The notes: a model not told the origin generated them from the sequence alone. A stretch of 64,000 bases of DNA from Sphingomonas citri (GCF_019429485.1 NZ_JAHXZN010000002.1:248001-312000), one strand, 5' to 3'; positions 1 through 8,589 are shown, numbered from the stretch's first letter. Translations and numbers: made by a program.

Positions 1-2
1 AG

Positions 3-1622
3 GCGCGCGCGCGGATCGTCTCGATCCGCGAGAGCGAGGCAAGGTTGCGTACCTTGTTCGATACGATGGACGAGGGCTTCTGCGTGATCGAGTTCCTCGA
101 CGGCCCAATCGGACCGCTGAGCGACTATGTCCATGTCCAGGCCAACCCGGCCTATGAGCGTCATACAGGGATCGCGAACGTCGTCGGGCAGAAGGTGCGC
201 GACATGGTCGGCGACGAGGCGGAGGGATGGATCGAGCTGTACCGCGGCGTGCTGACCAGCGGCGAGGCGATCCGCTTCGAGCGCGAGCTGGTCGCGACGC
301 GGCGCCACCTCGAACTCGCCGCCTTCCGCGTCGAGCCGGCGAGCCGGCGCGAGGTGGCGGTGATCTTCCAGGACGTGACCGAGCGCAAACGCGCCGAAAT
401 CGCGCTGCGCGAGCTCAACGAGACGCTGGAGCGTCGAGTCGCTGCCGCGATCGATGAGCGCGAGCTGGCGCTGGCGCAGCTGCACGAGGCGCAGAAGCTT
501 GAGACAATCGGCCAGCTCACCGGTGGCGTGGCGCACGATTTCAATAACCTGCTCACCCCGATCACCGGCGCGCTCGACCTGCTCGGCAAGCGCTACGCCG
601 AGGACGCGCGCGCGGCGCGGCTGATCGACGGCGCGCTCCAGTCGGCCGAGCGCGCGAAGACGCTGGTGCAGCGCCTGCTCCAGTTCGCGCGACGCCAGGC
701 GCTGGAGACCCGCGCAGTCGACACCGTGGCGCTGGTCGAAGGAATGCGCGACCTGATCGCCAGCTCGGTCGGCGGCCGGGTCGAGCTGAAGCTCGTGCTG
801 CCCGACGACCTGCCGCCGGCGCTGGCCGACCCCAACCAGCTGGAACTCGCGTTGCTCAACCTGTGCGTCAACGCGCGTGACGCCATGCCCGAGGGTGGTC
901 GGCTCACCGTGATCGCCGCGACCGAGGCGATCGGCCCAGGTTCCGCTCTACGCCTCGCACCCGGCGCCTATGTTCGCTTGGCGGTGATCGACACCGGTAC
1001 CGGCATGGACGAGGCGACGCTCGCGCGCGCGATCGAGCCCTTCTATTCCACCAAGGAGCGCGGCAAGGGCACCGGGCTGGGCCTGTCGATGGTGCACGGA
1101 CTCGCCGCGCAGCTCGGCGGCGCTTTCGTCATGACGAGCAAGCCCGGCCAAGGCACGCGAGCCGACCTCTATCTGCCGGTCGCGGAGCGTGACGCCGAGG
1201 CGGGCGCCCGCCAGCGCGCGGGCGAGCGGATCGCCGAGACCCGCCCGCTCGCGGTGCTGCTGGTGGACGACGAGGATCTGGTGCGCACCGGCACCGCCGA
1301 GATGCTGCGCGATCTCGGCCATCAGGTCACCGAGGCGAGCGACGGCGCCGCGGCGCTGGCGGCCCTCGACGACGGCCTGTCGGTCGACGCGGTGCTGACG
1401 GATTACATGATGCCGCGGACGAACGGCGCCGAGCTCGCCGCTGAGATCCACCGTCGCCGCCCCGACCTGCTGGTGCTGGTGGTGACGGGCTATGCCGGCG
1501 GCGACCTCGCGCTGGAGCTACCGCAGCTCGCCAAGCCGTTCCGCCGCGCCGACCTCGCCGCCGCGCTCGCGGCGCTGACGAGCGGCGGCAAGGTGGTGCG
1601 GCTGGCCGAGCGACGGCGCTAG
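3..1622 (+). CDS. PAS hybrid sensor histidine kinase with C-terminal receiver (5' end outside window)
   Basis: Cytoplasmic signalling protein that should autophosphorylate on histidine and pass the phosphate to its own receiver. The frame is open to the window edge, so the gene starts further upstream. A TTG at 45 could be misread as the start, but the residues before it (ESEARLR) look like the opening of the same PAS domain. Counting from that TTG: PAS about 1-115, a helical linker, a HisKA H-box GGVAHDFNN with the histidine near residue 164, an HATPase domain with N-box NLCVNARDAMPEGG and G-box GKGTGLGLSMVHGL, then a receiver (LLVDDEDLV, phospho-acceptor Asp in LTDYMMP, Lys in LAKPF). No membrane segment is visible in the part present. 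The signal and output are unknown. Confidence 0.9.
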   Translation, partial: ARARIVSIRESEARLRTLFDTMDEGFCVIEFLDGPIGPLSDYVHVQANPAYERHTGIANVVGQKVRDMVGDEAEGWIELYRGVLTSGEAIRFERELVATRRHLELAAFRVEPASRREVAVIFQDVTERKRAEIALRELNETLERRVAAAIDERELALAQLHEAQKLETIGQLTGGVAHDFNNLLTPITGALDLLGKRYAEDARAARLIDGALQSAERAKTLVQRLLQFARRQALETRAVDTVALVEGMRDLIASSVGGRVELKLVLPDDLPPALADPNQLELALLNLCVNARDAMPEGGRLTVIAATEAIGPGSALRLAPGAYVRLAVIDTGTGMDEATLARAIEPFYSTKERGKGTGLGLSMVHGLAAQLGGAFVMTSKPGQGTRADLYLPVAERDAEAGARQRAGERIAETRPLAVLLVDDEDLVRTGTAEMLRDLGHQVTEASDGAAALAALDDGLSVDAVLTDYMMPRTNGAELAAEIHRRRPDLLVLVVTGYAGGDLALELPQLAKPFRRADLAAALAALTSGGKVVRLAERRR

Positions 1623-1656
1623 CCCGACACAGCGGGCGGCCGATCGCCGCCTCGCC

Positions 1657-1920
1657 TCACGCGCCGAAGCCGTCGCTGTTCTGCGTGCGCGCGCGCAGCC
1701 TCGCCGTGTGTACCGCGGCCGCGGTGAGCGCGTGGCCGCGTCGCTCGGCGCGCAGTACCTGCGCCACGCGCTTGCCGTGCACCATCAGCGGCAGACCGAG
1801 CAGCGCGACGACGAAGAGCGGCACCATCAGCGGCGAGCGATCGAGCAAGAGACAGGCGGAGCAGGCACCGCCGGTCAGCATGACGCCGCTTAGGCGCCAG
1901 GCGAGATCGCGCCGGGTCAC
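1657..1920 (-). CDS. Small membrane protein, function unknown
   Basis: An 87-residue product with two hydrophobic stretches (about residues 8-24 and 30-47), followed by a basic, hydrophilic C-terminus. It begins at a GTG that overlaps the stop of the upstream methyltransferase-like gene by four bases (GTGA, 1917-1920), so the pair is probably translationally coupled. It ends only about 35 bases from the convergent kinase stop. I do not recognise the family. Confidence 0.6.
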   Translation of the reverse strand: MTRRDLAWRLSGVMLTGGACSACLLLDRSPLMVPLFVVALLGLPLMVHGKRVAQVLRAERRGHALTAAAVHTARLRARTQNSDGFGA

Positions 1921-2390
1921 GCCTGCCCTCCGGCGATCACGCGGGCCCCGGTACGCGTCAGGGCGCGCGTCGTCGCTGCGGAGGTGACGGTGGGCGCCAG
2001 GACGATGTCCGGCGCGAGGTCACGCTCCTGCGCGAGCGCCGCGATCATGTCGGCGCACTCAAAGGAAACACCGATCGCCGCGTCGTCGAACGTCGCTGCG
2101 ACGGCGCGGGCGCGCGTGATCGGCGCGGGTGCGCCGTCAACGCCGCGTGCCTCGATCGCGACGAAGCCGAGCATGCGCGCGTGCCGCGCCGCTGCGAGCA
2201 GCAGCGCACCGTCACCGCAATCGGCGTCGACGATCCGCACCGCGCGGCGCCCCGCCTGGCGCAGCCCGGTCAGCGCCAGCGCCAGCACGGGCCAGCGCGC
2301 GTCCGCCGTCGGGCCGGGGCGTGACACGGCGGACCGCCAGGGCGTCGATCGATAGGGAACCGACGGGGGACGAAGGTGAAGCCGCACCAT
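1917..2390 (-). CDS. SAM-dependent methyltransferase-like protein
   Basis: A 157-residue protein. After a short basic N-terminus it carries IVDADCGDGALLL (about residues 53-65), which fits motif I of class I SAM methyltransferases (a strand followed by an acidic G-x-G loop). A second Rossmann-like strand ends near FVAIEARGVD. It is short for a complete methyltransferase and I see no substrate-binding motif, so it may be a reduced or divergent member. It ends in a GTGA overlap with the small membrane protein downstream. The substrate is unknown. Confidence 0.55.
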   Translation of the reverse strand: MVRLHLRPPSVPYRSTPWRSAVSRPGPTADARWPVLALALTGLRQAGRRAVRIVDADCGDGALLLAAARHARMLGFVAIEARGVDGAPAPITRARAVAATFDDAAIGVSFECADMIAALAQERDLAPDIVLAPTVTSAATTRALTRTGARVIAGGQA

Positions 2391-2508
2391 CTCGCGTCAT
2401 AGCCTCGCATGATCGGGCTTTGAGCGCCCGCCGACTCCAGCTACGAGGCGACGCATAGACTTGCGAGAGCGATCGCGATCGATCGCGTAGCGCGCGCGTA
2501 TTGCGGGC

Positions 2509-3210
2509 TCAGCTCGCCAGCAGCCCGTCGACCCAGGCCGGCACCAGCACGCCGGCCGGTCCCAGCCGAGTCTCGTCGAACCAGGCGCTGCCCGCCGAGC
2601 GCTCGAGGTTGAGCTCGAGCGTCGCCGCGCCGCCCGCGTCGGCGGCGCGTACGAAGCCGGCGGCCGGATAGACCGCCCCCGAGGTGCCGATGGAGACGAA
2701 CAGGTCGGCGCGCGCCAGCGCGGCCTCGATCCGTTCCATCTCGTACGGCATCTCGCCGAAGAACACGATGTCGGGACGCAGCGCGGGCGCGCCGCACGTC
2801 CGACAGCGCGTCGCGGGCGGCAGCGCGCCATGCCAGGCGTGGCGCGCGCCACAGGCGGCGCACAGCGCGGAGCGCAACTCGCCGTGCATGTGGAGCAAGC
2901 GTCGCGCGCCCGCGCGCTCGTGCAGGTCGTCGACGTTCTGGGTCACGATCAGCAGTTCGCCCGGCCAGGCGGCGTCGAGCCGCGCCAGCGCGTGATGCGC
3001 GGGATTGGGCGCGACCGCGTCGAGCGCGGCGCGCCGCAGGTCGTAGAAGCGGTGCACCAGCGCAGGATCGCGCGCGAGCGCCTCGGGCGTGCAGACGTCC
3101 TCGACCCGATGTCCCTCCCATAGGCCACCCGGTCCGCGGAAGGTGGCGATGCCGCTCTCGGCCGAAACGCCGGCGCCGGTGAGGATGACGATGTTGGCGG
3201 CGGCGGTCAT
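2509..3210 (-). CDS. cobB: NAD-dependent protein deacylase, sirtuin family
   Basis: Removes acyl groups from protein lysines using NAD+, giving nicotinamide and O-acyl-ADP-ribose; cytoplasmic. The 233-residue product starts directly at the NAD-binding strand (ILTGAGVSAESGIATFRG). It then has TQNVDDLHERAG, the catalytic His in HMHGEL, two zinc pairs (CAACGA and CRTCGA) and the C-terminal SIGTSG NAD motif. Length is normal for bacterial class III sirtuins. It is transcribed away from the tiny gene at 3270. The exact acyl preference cannot be read from the sequence. Confidence 0.92.
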   Translation of the reverse strand: MTAAANIVILTGAGVSAESGIATFRGPGGLWEGHRVEDVCTPEALARDPALVHRFYDLRRAALDAVAPNPAHHALARLDAAWPGELLIVTQNVDDLHERAGARRLLHMHGELRSALCAACGARHAWHGALPPATRCRTCGAPALRPDIVFFGEMPYEMERIEAALARADLFVSIGTSGAVYPAAGFVRAADAGGAATLELNLERSAGSAWFDETRLGPAGVLVPAWVDGLLAS

Positions 3211-3269
3211 GCTCCAGATGATATCGCCGCGGGTGAGGAGCGGCTAGCCTCGCGTCGGGGCGCGAGACA

Positions 3270-3431
3270 ATGGAGCCGAGGATGCCGCGAGAACCGGGCC
3301 GCTATGCCGCCAGACGCCTGCTGATCGCGATCGCGATCGGTGTCGTCGCGATCGTCGCGGTGATGCTGGTGTTCAAGAACAGTGCCCACAACCCTCGGCT
3401 GACCGAGCACAACCATCAGGTCGACGACTGA
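3270..3431 (+). CDS. 53-residue single-pass membrane protein
   Basis: A short open frame beginning MEPRMPREPGRYAARR, followed by a strongly hydrophobic run (LLIAIAIGVVAIVAVMLVF, about residues 17-35) and a polar tail ending EHNHQVDD. The basic N-terminus before the helix predicts an N-in, C-out membrane protein. It is divergent from the sirtuin and convergent with the small gene at 3449. There is only a weak ribosome-binding site (GAG). The membrane topology and complete frame argue for a real gene. The family is not recognised. Confidence 0.55.
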   Translation: MEPRMPREPGRYAARRLLIAIAIGVVAIVAVMLVFKNSAHNPRLTEHNHQVDD

Positions 3432-3448
3432 GCCGCATAGCGTCTCGA

Positions 3449-3655
3449 TCAATCGGGCATGACATAGGCGAGCGCCTCGCGCGCGATCCGCTCGACGCGG
3501 CGGACGGCGTAACGCGCGTCACCCAGCGCGACATAGCCACCGGCGGTGGGCAGAGACGCCTCGTCGCGCTCGCAGAGGAAGCGCTTCGGCTGATCCTGGC
3601 AATAGGTCACGCGGGTGGTGCCCGCGAGCGACGGCGTGGTGGGTCGGCTCAACAT
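3449..3655 (-). CDS. Small hypothetical protein (68 residues)
   Basis: Starts at an ATG (MLSRPTTPSLAG), has two cysteines in VTYCQDQPKRFLCERDE, and ends AREALAYVMPD. It is basic and has no signal peptide or membrane helix. It lies just downstream of the PEP-CTERM gene, separated by a strong hairpin (3697-3724), so it is probably expressed independently or by readthrough. A longer in-frame extension upstream exists but runs antisense through other coding sequence and is not credible. Function unknown. Confidence 0.45.
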   Translation of the reverse strand: MLSRPTTPSLAGTTRVTYCQDQPKRFLCERDEASLPTAGGYVALGDARYAVRRVERIAREALAYVMPD

Positions 3656-3696
3656 GGTGCGATGTCCTGGCGGCCGGCGCTCAGCCGGCGCGGGGT

Positions 3697-3724
3697 GGGG
3701 GCGGCGCGATCCCGCGCCGCCCCC
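3697..3724 (-). terminator. GC-rich hairpin downstream of the PEP-CTERM gene
   Basis: A perfect 12-bp stem (GGGGGCGGCGCG / CGCGCCGCCCCC) with a four-base loop, about 40 bases past the stop of the PEP-CTERM gene. There is no U-tract, as is common in very GC-rich genomes. It could stop transcription or stabilise the 3' end. Confidence 0.5.
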
Positions 3725-3762
3725 GATGCGCCGACTCACGCCGACGTGCAGCGAGACGGTCC

Positions 3763-4323
3763 TCAGACCGCCTGGCTGAAGCGCACCGTGGTGCGACGGC
3801 GACGCATGGCGTAGCCCACCACGCCGAAGCCCATGATCATCATCGCCCAGGTCGCCGGCTCGGGCACCGCCGAGCTGACCGGGGTGAAGGTGGCCTGGCC
3901 ACCGTACGCGCCATTGCCGCGCGACACGCCGTTGACCACCAGACGGTTCAGCTGGCCGGCGACGATCGGCACGTTGTTGGTGAAGGCGACCTCGAACGCG
4001 CCGCCCGCGGTCTTCGTGATCTGCGCCGCGATGTCGTTGATCGTCACCGAGGTGAAGTCGAGATCGTTGGCCGACCCGAGGTCGGTGACGCTGGTGGTCA
4101 CCGTACCGCTGCCCAGGCCGTTGGTCGGCAGGGTGAAGGTGAAGGTGTCGGAGAAGACGCCGGCGGCAATACCGGTCGCGAAGAACGCCCCCGAGAAGGT
4201 GCCGTTCGGGCCGGCGGTCGCCTGGAAGTTGGGTGAGCCCACCGGATAGGTGGCGGCGGCGGCGGGGGCAGCGGCACCGATCACCGCGGCGGCGGCAGCG
4301 GCGATAGCGACAACAGATCTCAT
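3763..4323 (-). CDS. FxDxF-type PEP-CTERM secreted protein
   Basis: A 186-residue exported protein. The N-terminus MRSVVAIAAAAAAVIGAAAPAAAA is a clear signal peptide. The mature part is Gly/Thr/Ser-rich and contains VFSDTFTF, matching the F-x-D-x-F motif that names the subfamily. The C-terminus is a classic sorting signal: VPEPATWAMM, a hydrophobic helix, then RRRR. Such signals are recognised by exosortase, which is not in this window. I chose the ATG at 4323 over the upstream one because AGGGAG sits about seven bases before it and the signal peptide starts there. It is probably displayed on the surface or released into an exopolysaccharide matrix. Confidence 0.88.
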   Translation of the reverse strand: MRSVVAIAAAAAAVIGAAAPAAAATYPVGSPNFQATAGPNGTFSGAFFATGIAAGVFSDTFTFTLPTNGLGSGTVTTSVTDLGSANDLDFTSVTINDIAAQITKTAGGAFEVAFTNNVPIVAGQLNRLVVNGVSRGNGAYGGQATFTPVSSAVPEPATWAMMIMGFGVVGYAMRRRRTTVRFSQAV

Positions 4324-4514
4324 GTACGAACTCCCTGACTGGAACACGACTTCGGTGCGCGAAGCCGTCGCTCAGAATGCCCGAGAGCGCGGATCGGAGT
4401 GACCCTCTTGTTGACCCCGCCTGCCCCAGCGCGAGGCAGTCAAAACAAGTGCATATTGATTTTCTTCGGGAACTTTTCCGCGTGTGTGGTAACGTGACCG
4501 TCGCCGGGCGGCGC

Positions 4515-5387
4515 CTACGCCTCTGCCGCGCCGCCCGCATGCGCCTGAGAGCCGCGCGTGATCACCTCGTCTTCTGGCAGGATCGTCGCGACCGGCACGT
4601 CGGGCTGCGCCAGGATCTCGCCGTAGAGCGGCGCGAAGTCGGTCTCAACGGTCGCGCGCAGCAGCGCGTCGAAGCCAGGGATGACGAAGTAGTTCTGCTG
4701 GAAGTCGTCGATGCGATAGTCGGTTCGCATCACCCGCTTCAGGTCGAACGCGATCCGGTGAGGACTGTCGCTCTCCAGCGCGAACCGGGTCTCCGCCGCG
4801 GAGGAGACGATGCCCGAGCCATAGATGCGCAGGCCGTCGCCCTCGTCGATCAGGCCGAACTCGACCGTGTACCAGTAGAGCCTGCCGAGCTGCTTGAGCG
4901 CGCCGAGCTCCAGCGCGCGCTGCCCGCCGCGGCCATAGGCCTCGAGATAGTCGGCGAAGACCGGGTCAGCGAGCATCGGCACGTGGCCGAACACGTCGTG
5001 GAAGACGTCGGGCTCCTGGATATAATCGAGCTGGTCGGGCCGGCGGATGAAATTGCCCGCGACGAAGCGGCGGTTCGCCATATGATCGAAGAACACCTCG
5101 TCGGGCACCAGCCCCGGCACCGCCACCACCTGCCAGCCGGTCAGCTTCATCAGCCGCTCGGACAGTTCCTCGAAGTCCGGGATGCCGGGCTTCGACAGGT
5201 TGAGCACCTCCAGCCCGCGCAGATAAGCGTCGGCCGCGCGCCCCGGCAGCAGCGCGCGCTGGCGCTGGAACAGCGTGTCCCAGGTGGCATGTTCCTCCGC
5301 GGTATAATGCGACCAGTCCTGCGCGACGGTCCAGTCGGTCGCGGCGCCCGGCGGCGGGGAATCGAGCACGTGTGTTTCCTCGGTCAT
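4515..5387 (-). CDS. phhA: Phenylalanine 4-monooxygenase
   Basis: Tetrahydropterin-dependent, non-haem-iron enzyme converting L-phenylalanine to tyrosine. The 290-residue protein is the single-domain bacterial form without a regulatory ACT domain. The iron ligands are readable: His130 and His135 in VFHDVFGHVPML and Glu176 in YWYTVEFGL, with the spacing known for the Chromobacterium enzyme. The substrate-pocket segment RIYGSGIVSS is also present. No pterin-recycling gene (phhB) lies beside it, so that partner must be elsewhere. It is divergent from the DUF2459 gene with only 23 bases between starts, so the two promoters overlap the start regions. Confidence 0.95.
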   Translation of the reverse strand: MTEETHVLDSPPPGAATDWTVAQDWSHYTAEEHATWDTLFQRQRALLPGRAADAYLRGLEVLNLSKPGIPDFEELSERLMKLTGWQVVAVPGLVPDEVFFDHMANRRFVAGNFIRRPDQLDYIQEPDVFHDVFGHVPMLADPVFADYLEAYGRGGQRALELGALKQLGRLYWYTVEFGLIDEGDGLRIYGSGIVSSAAETRFALESDSPHRIAFDLKRVMRTDYRIDDFQQNYFVIPGFDALLRATVETDFAPLYGEILAQPDVPVATILPEDEVITRGSQAHAGGAAEA

Positions 5388-5410
5388 GCGACGCGGTATA
5401 GCATGGCCGC

Positions 5411-6064
5411 GTGGCCCGCCTATCCGCCTTGCTCGGTCGCCTGCTCGCCGCGCTCGCGCTGCTGCTGTTCGGCTATGCGGTCGCGGGGAGCGTCGGCGGG
5501 CTGATCCCGCGCAACCCGGGCTGGCGCCCGCCGCCGAAGGGCGTCACGATCTGGGTCGAGGACAATGGCGTCCACACCGGGCTGATATTGCCCAAGCGCG
5601 CCGCCGGGATCGACTGGACCGCCGACTTCCCCGCCGCCGACCTCGCCGACCCGCGCTACGCCGGCCATGACCATGTCGCGATCGGCTGGGGTGAGCGCGG
5701 CTTCTATCTCGGCACGCCGACATGGTGGGACGTGCGGCCGGGCGTGCTGCTCGGCGCGGCGTTCGGCAGCGATTCGACGCTGGTCCATGTCGAGCACGTG
5801 CCGCGCCCGCTGCTCGGCGACGACGTGCGCGCGATCGTGTTGCGGCCGGAGGAGTATCGCCGGTTGGCAGCGGCGATCCGCACCAGCCGCGCCGCGGGAC
5901 CGGCCGTACGCGGCTATTATGGCTACGACGCCTTCTACCCAGGCGCGGGGCGGTACGATGCGATCACGACCTGCAACGCTTGGACCGGGCACACCTTGGC
6001 GGTGGCGGGCGTACGCGTCGGGCGCTGGACGCCGTTTCCCGCGACCGTGATGCGGTGGTTCTGA
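5411..6064 (+). CDS. DUF2459 family protein (TIGR02117-like)
   Basis: A 217-residue protein starting at GTG. It has one N-terminal membrane segment (LLAALALLLFGYAVAGSVGG, residues about 11-30). The family core follows: IWVEDNGVHTGLILP, the WGERGFYLGTPTWWD block, and the late CNAWTGHTLAVAGV with a conserved-looking Cys and His. These Cys/His residues suggest a papain-like or NlpC-type fold, which is inference only; the family has no established activity I can cite. It faces phhA divergently and ends before an intergenic inverted repeat. Confidence 0.75.
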   Translation: MARLSALLGRLLAALALLLFGYAVAGSVGGLIPRNPGWRPPPKGVTIWVEDNGVHTGLILPKRAAGIDWTADFPAADLADPRYAGHDHVAIGWGERGFYLGTPTWWDVRPGVLLGAAFGSDSTLVHVEHVPRPLLGDDVRAIVLRPEEYRRLAAAIRTSRAAGPAVRGYYGYDAFYPGAGRYDAITTCNAWTGHTLAVAGVRVGRWTPFPATVMRWF

Positions 6065-6091
6065 CGTGAGCGGATACCAGCCAACTCGCTG

Positions 6092-6181
6092 GTGCCCCGG
6101 CGAAGGCCGGCGCCCCGGTGGGCACGCTTCTTAGACCCACCGACGCCACTCGAACCGGCCCCCCGGCCTGCGCCGGGGCAC
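6092..6181. repeat. Intergenic inverted repeat, family B copy 1
   Basis: Perfect 11-bp outer arms (GTGCCCCGGCG at 6092-6102 and CGCCGGGGCAC at 6171-6181) enclose a partly palindromic middle. It lies between the convergent DUF2459 gene and the gene at 6207, where it could act as a two-way terminator. The same module occurs at 10022 and 63605. Confidence 0.7.
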
Positions 6182-6206
6182 AAGAGCAGAGCGTCGGCGG
6201 GCAGCC

Positions 6207-6572
6207 TCAGTTCGCCGCGCCGGTCTGGTTCGCCATCTCGCCGCGCGTCGCCGCGAGCGTCGGCGCCGGGCCGGTCGCGGGGCGGAGCGACTCGCGCTCG
6301 GACTCGGGTACCGGCGCGGTCGGGTCCGGCCGGAACGCCTCGGGCGCGCGGGTCGTGCCCGGCGTCGGCGCGTCCGCGGCCAGGTCGGGCGCGGCGTGCT
6401 CGGCGTCGTCGGCGGGGAAGTAGCGGTCGAACCAGCCGAACTTCAAGGCCGCGCCGATACCCGCGGCGACCGCGCCGATCAGGCCGGCGGCCGCGATCGC
6501 GCGGTCGCGGCGGTGGTGATCCGGCTTGTAGCCGCGCTTGCTCTTGCCCTTCGGCTTGCTCTTCTGGGTCAT
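6207..6572 (-). CDS. Single-pass membrane protein with basic N-terminus, function unknown
   Basis: A 121-residue protein. A very basic N-terminus (MTQKSKPKGKSKRGYK, then HHRRDR) precedes one hydrophobic helix (AIAAAGLIGAVAAGIGAALK, about residues 25-44). A WFDRYFP segment follows, and then a Pro/Ala/Thr-rich acidic tail likely to be unstructured in the periplasm. The start is the only Met before the helix. It is divergent from the pirin gene. No family recognised. Confidence 0.6.
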   Translation of the reverse strand: MTQKSKPKGKSKRGYKPDHHRRDRAIAAAGLIGAVAAGIGAALKFGWFDRYFPADDAEHAAPDLAADAPTPGTTRAPEAFRPDPTAPVPESERESLRPATGPAPTLAATRGEMANQTGAAN

Positions 6573-6683
6573 GCGCGCGTCAACGGGCGGCAGGCGCGCG
6601 CGTTCCGCCGCCGCCGAGACCCAAAGGTTTCCGCCGCGCCGCCAACCTGCTAGCCCAGCGGCCCGCAACCCGAGAGACGCGCC

Positions 6684-7589
6684 ATGTCGACCCGCGACGA
6701 CCTGATCCTGCAGACGCTCGAGCCCGCCACGCACGATCTCGGCGGCTTCAAAGTGTATCGCACCCTGCCCCATCGCGAGCGCACGATGGTGGGGCCGTTC
6801 CTGTTCTTCGACCAGATGGGGCCGGCGCACCTGCCCCCCGGCGACGGCGTGGACGTGCGCCCGCACCCGCACATCGGCCTGTCGACCGTCACCTACCTGT
6901 TCGACGGCGCGTTCCAGCACAAGGACTCGCTCGGCACCGACGCGCGGATCACGCCCGGCGCGGTCAACCTGATGACCGCCGGGACCGGAATCGTCCACTC
7001 GGAGCGCTCGCCGGCCGACGTGCGCGCCGACGGTCCCGCGCTCGCCGGCATCCAGACCTGGCTGGCGCTGCCGGACGGCCGCGAGGACATCGCCCCCGCG
7101 TTCGAGCATGTCGGCGCGGGCGAGCTGCCGATCGTCGAGGCCGGCGGCGCGCGCGCCCGCGTCATCATGGGATCGCTGTGGGGGGCGCGCGCGCCGACCA
7201 CGACCTACGCCGACACGATCTACGCCGACGTGGTGCTCGATTCCGGCGCGAGCGTTCCGATCGACCTCAGCACCGACGAGCGCGCGCTCTATCTGGCGGA
7301 GGGCGAGGCCTCGCTCGACGGCTTCGCGCTCGAACCGCGCAAGCTCTACGTGCTGCGCCCCGGCACCGCCGCGACGCTGAGCTCGGCGCTGGGCGGGCGC
7401 GCGATGCTCGCCGGCGGTGCGGCGTTCGCGACCAAGCGCCATGTCTGGTGGAATTTCGTCCACTCGTCGCGCGATGCGATCCGCGAGGCCAAGCGCGCCT
7501 GGATGGCGGGCGAGTTCGCGCGCGTGCCTGGGGACGAGAAGGAGTGGATCCCGATCCCCGAGGTGCCAAAGACCGTCAGCTACCCGTGA
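6684..7589 (+). CDS. Pirin family protein
   Basis: A bicupin of 301 residues. The N-terminal cupin keeps the four metal ligands of pirins: His61 and His63 in RPHPHIGL, His105 and Glu107 in GTGIVHSERS, at the spacing seen in E. coli YhhW. Some members open quercetin with O2; others are regulators, so the substrate cannot be assigned. The C-terminal part ends with SRDAIREAKRAW and VPKTVSYP, typical of the family. The last 14 coding bases overlap the end of the convergent transporter gene. Confidence 0.9.
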   Translation: MSTRDDLILQTLEPATHDLGGFKVYRTLPHRERTMVGPFLFFDQMGPAHLPPGDGVDVRPHPHIGLSTVTYLFDGAFQHKDSLGTDARITPGAVNLMTAGTGIVHSERSPADVRADGPALAGIQTWLALPDGREDIAPAFEHVGAGELPIVEAGGARARVIMGSLWGARAPTTTYADTIYADVVLDSGASVPIDLSTDERALYLAEGEASLDGFALEPRKLYVLRPGTAATLSSALGGRAMLAGGAAFATKRHVWWNFVHSSRDAIREAKRAWMAGEFARVPGDEKEWIPIPEVPKTVSYP

Positions 7590-8589
7590 CCGCGGCGGGC
7601 GACGGCGCCGGCGCCGGCGTGTCGGTGCGCTCGGCGTAGCGCCGCGCCAGCACCGCGCAGACGAACAGCTGGATCTGGTGGAACAGCATGAGCGGCAGCA
7701 CGATCAGCCCGACCGAGGCGGCGGGGAAGAGGATCGCCGCCATCGGGATACCGCTCGCCATGCTCTTCTTCGAGCCGCAGAAGACGATCGCGATCTCGTC
7801 CTCCTTGCTGAAGCCGAGCGCACGGCTGGCGGCGCGGGTCGCGAAGAGCACTAACGCCAGCATCACGCTGGCGATCGCGACGATCGCGACGAGGTCCACC
7901 ACCGACACCTGCGTCCAGATCCCCGCGACCATGCCCGCGCTGAAGGCGGCGTAGACGACGACCAGCACCGAGCCCCGGTCCACCGTCGCGGTCAGCTTCG
8001 GGTGGCGCAGCAGCCACTGGCCGATCAGCGGGCGCAGCAGCTGGCCGGCGACGAAAGGCAGCAGGATCTGCACCGCGATCTCCTCCAGCGCGGCGAGCGA
8101 CACGCCCCCGCTCACCGCGGGCATCAGCTGCGCGACAAGCAGCGGGGTGAGCAGCGTGCCGACGAGGTTCGACAGCGAGGCGCTGCACAATGCCGCCGGG
8201 ACATTGCCGCGCGCGATCGAGGTGAAGGCGATCGACGACTGGACGGTCGAGGGGAGCAGGCTGAGGAACAGCAGCCCCGTGACCGCCGGCGCCGGCAGGA
8301 AGGGCGCGGTCGCCGCCGCGGTAGCGAGGCCGATCAGCGGGAAGAGCACGAAGGTGCTGGCGAATACCAAGGCCTGCAGCCGCCAGTGCGTGAGCCCCGC
8401 CCAGATCGCTTCGGGCGCGAGCCGCGCGCCGTATAGCAGGAACAGCAGCGCCACCGCGACCGTCACTGCGCCGTCGGCGACGCTGGTGAAGGCGCCGCGC
8501 GCGGGCAGCAGCGCCGCGAGCGCGACGGTCGCGATCAGCAGCAGCAGGTAGCGATCGACGCGCGGCCAACGGAAGGGACGGGAGAACAT
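7576..8589 (-). CDS. Bile acid:sodium symporter (BASS/SBF-like) family transporter
   Basis: A 337-residue inner-membrane protein made almost entirely of hydrophobic helices (about nine or ten). It shows the conserved cross-over region with FCGSKKSMASGIPMA near residue 275, which holds the Na+-binding polar residues in this superfamily. The substrate could be an organic anion; bile acid is only the family name. It is transcribed away from the LysR-type gene at 9120, an arrangement often seen when the regulator controls the transporter. Start ATG has GAAAGG about eight bases upstream. Confidence 0.85.
   Translation of the reverse strand: MFSRPFRWPRVDRYLLLLIATVALAALLPARGAFTSVADGAVTVAVALLFLLYGARLAPEAIWAGLTHWRLQALVFASTFVLFPLIGLATAAATAPFLPAPAVTGLLFLSLLPSTVQSSIAFTSIARGNVPAALCSASLSNLVGTLLTPLLVAQLMPAVSGGVSLAALEEIAVQILLPFVAGQLLRPLIGQWLLRHPKLTATVDRGSVLVVVYAAFSAGMVAGIWTQVSVVDLVAIVAIASVMLALVLFATRAASRALGFSKEDEIAIVFCGSKKSMASGIPMAAILFPAASVGLIVLPLMLFHQIQLFVCAVLARRYAERTDTPAPAPSPAAVTGS

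Noticed and set aside
3656-4540. Long open frame on the minus strand covering the PEP-CTERM gene in another phase
   Set aside because: Its translation is Arg/Gly-rich and lacks any domain; only its last 68 codons look like a gene. High GC makes long shadow frames common.
6582-6606. GGAAC-N16-CGTT on the minus strand, a perfect match to the EcfG general-stress promoter form, before the gene at 6207-6572
   Set aside because: The -10 would lie only about ten bases from the start codon, leaving almost no leader, and about one such match is expected by chance in a window of this size.
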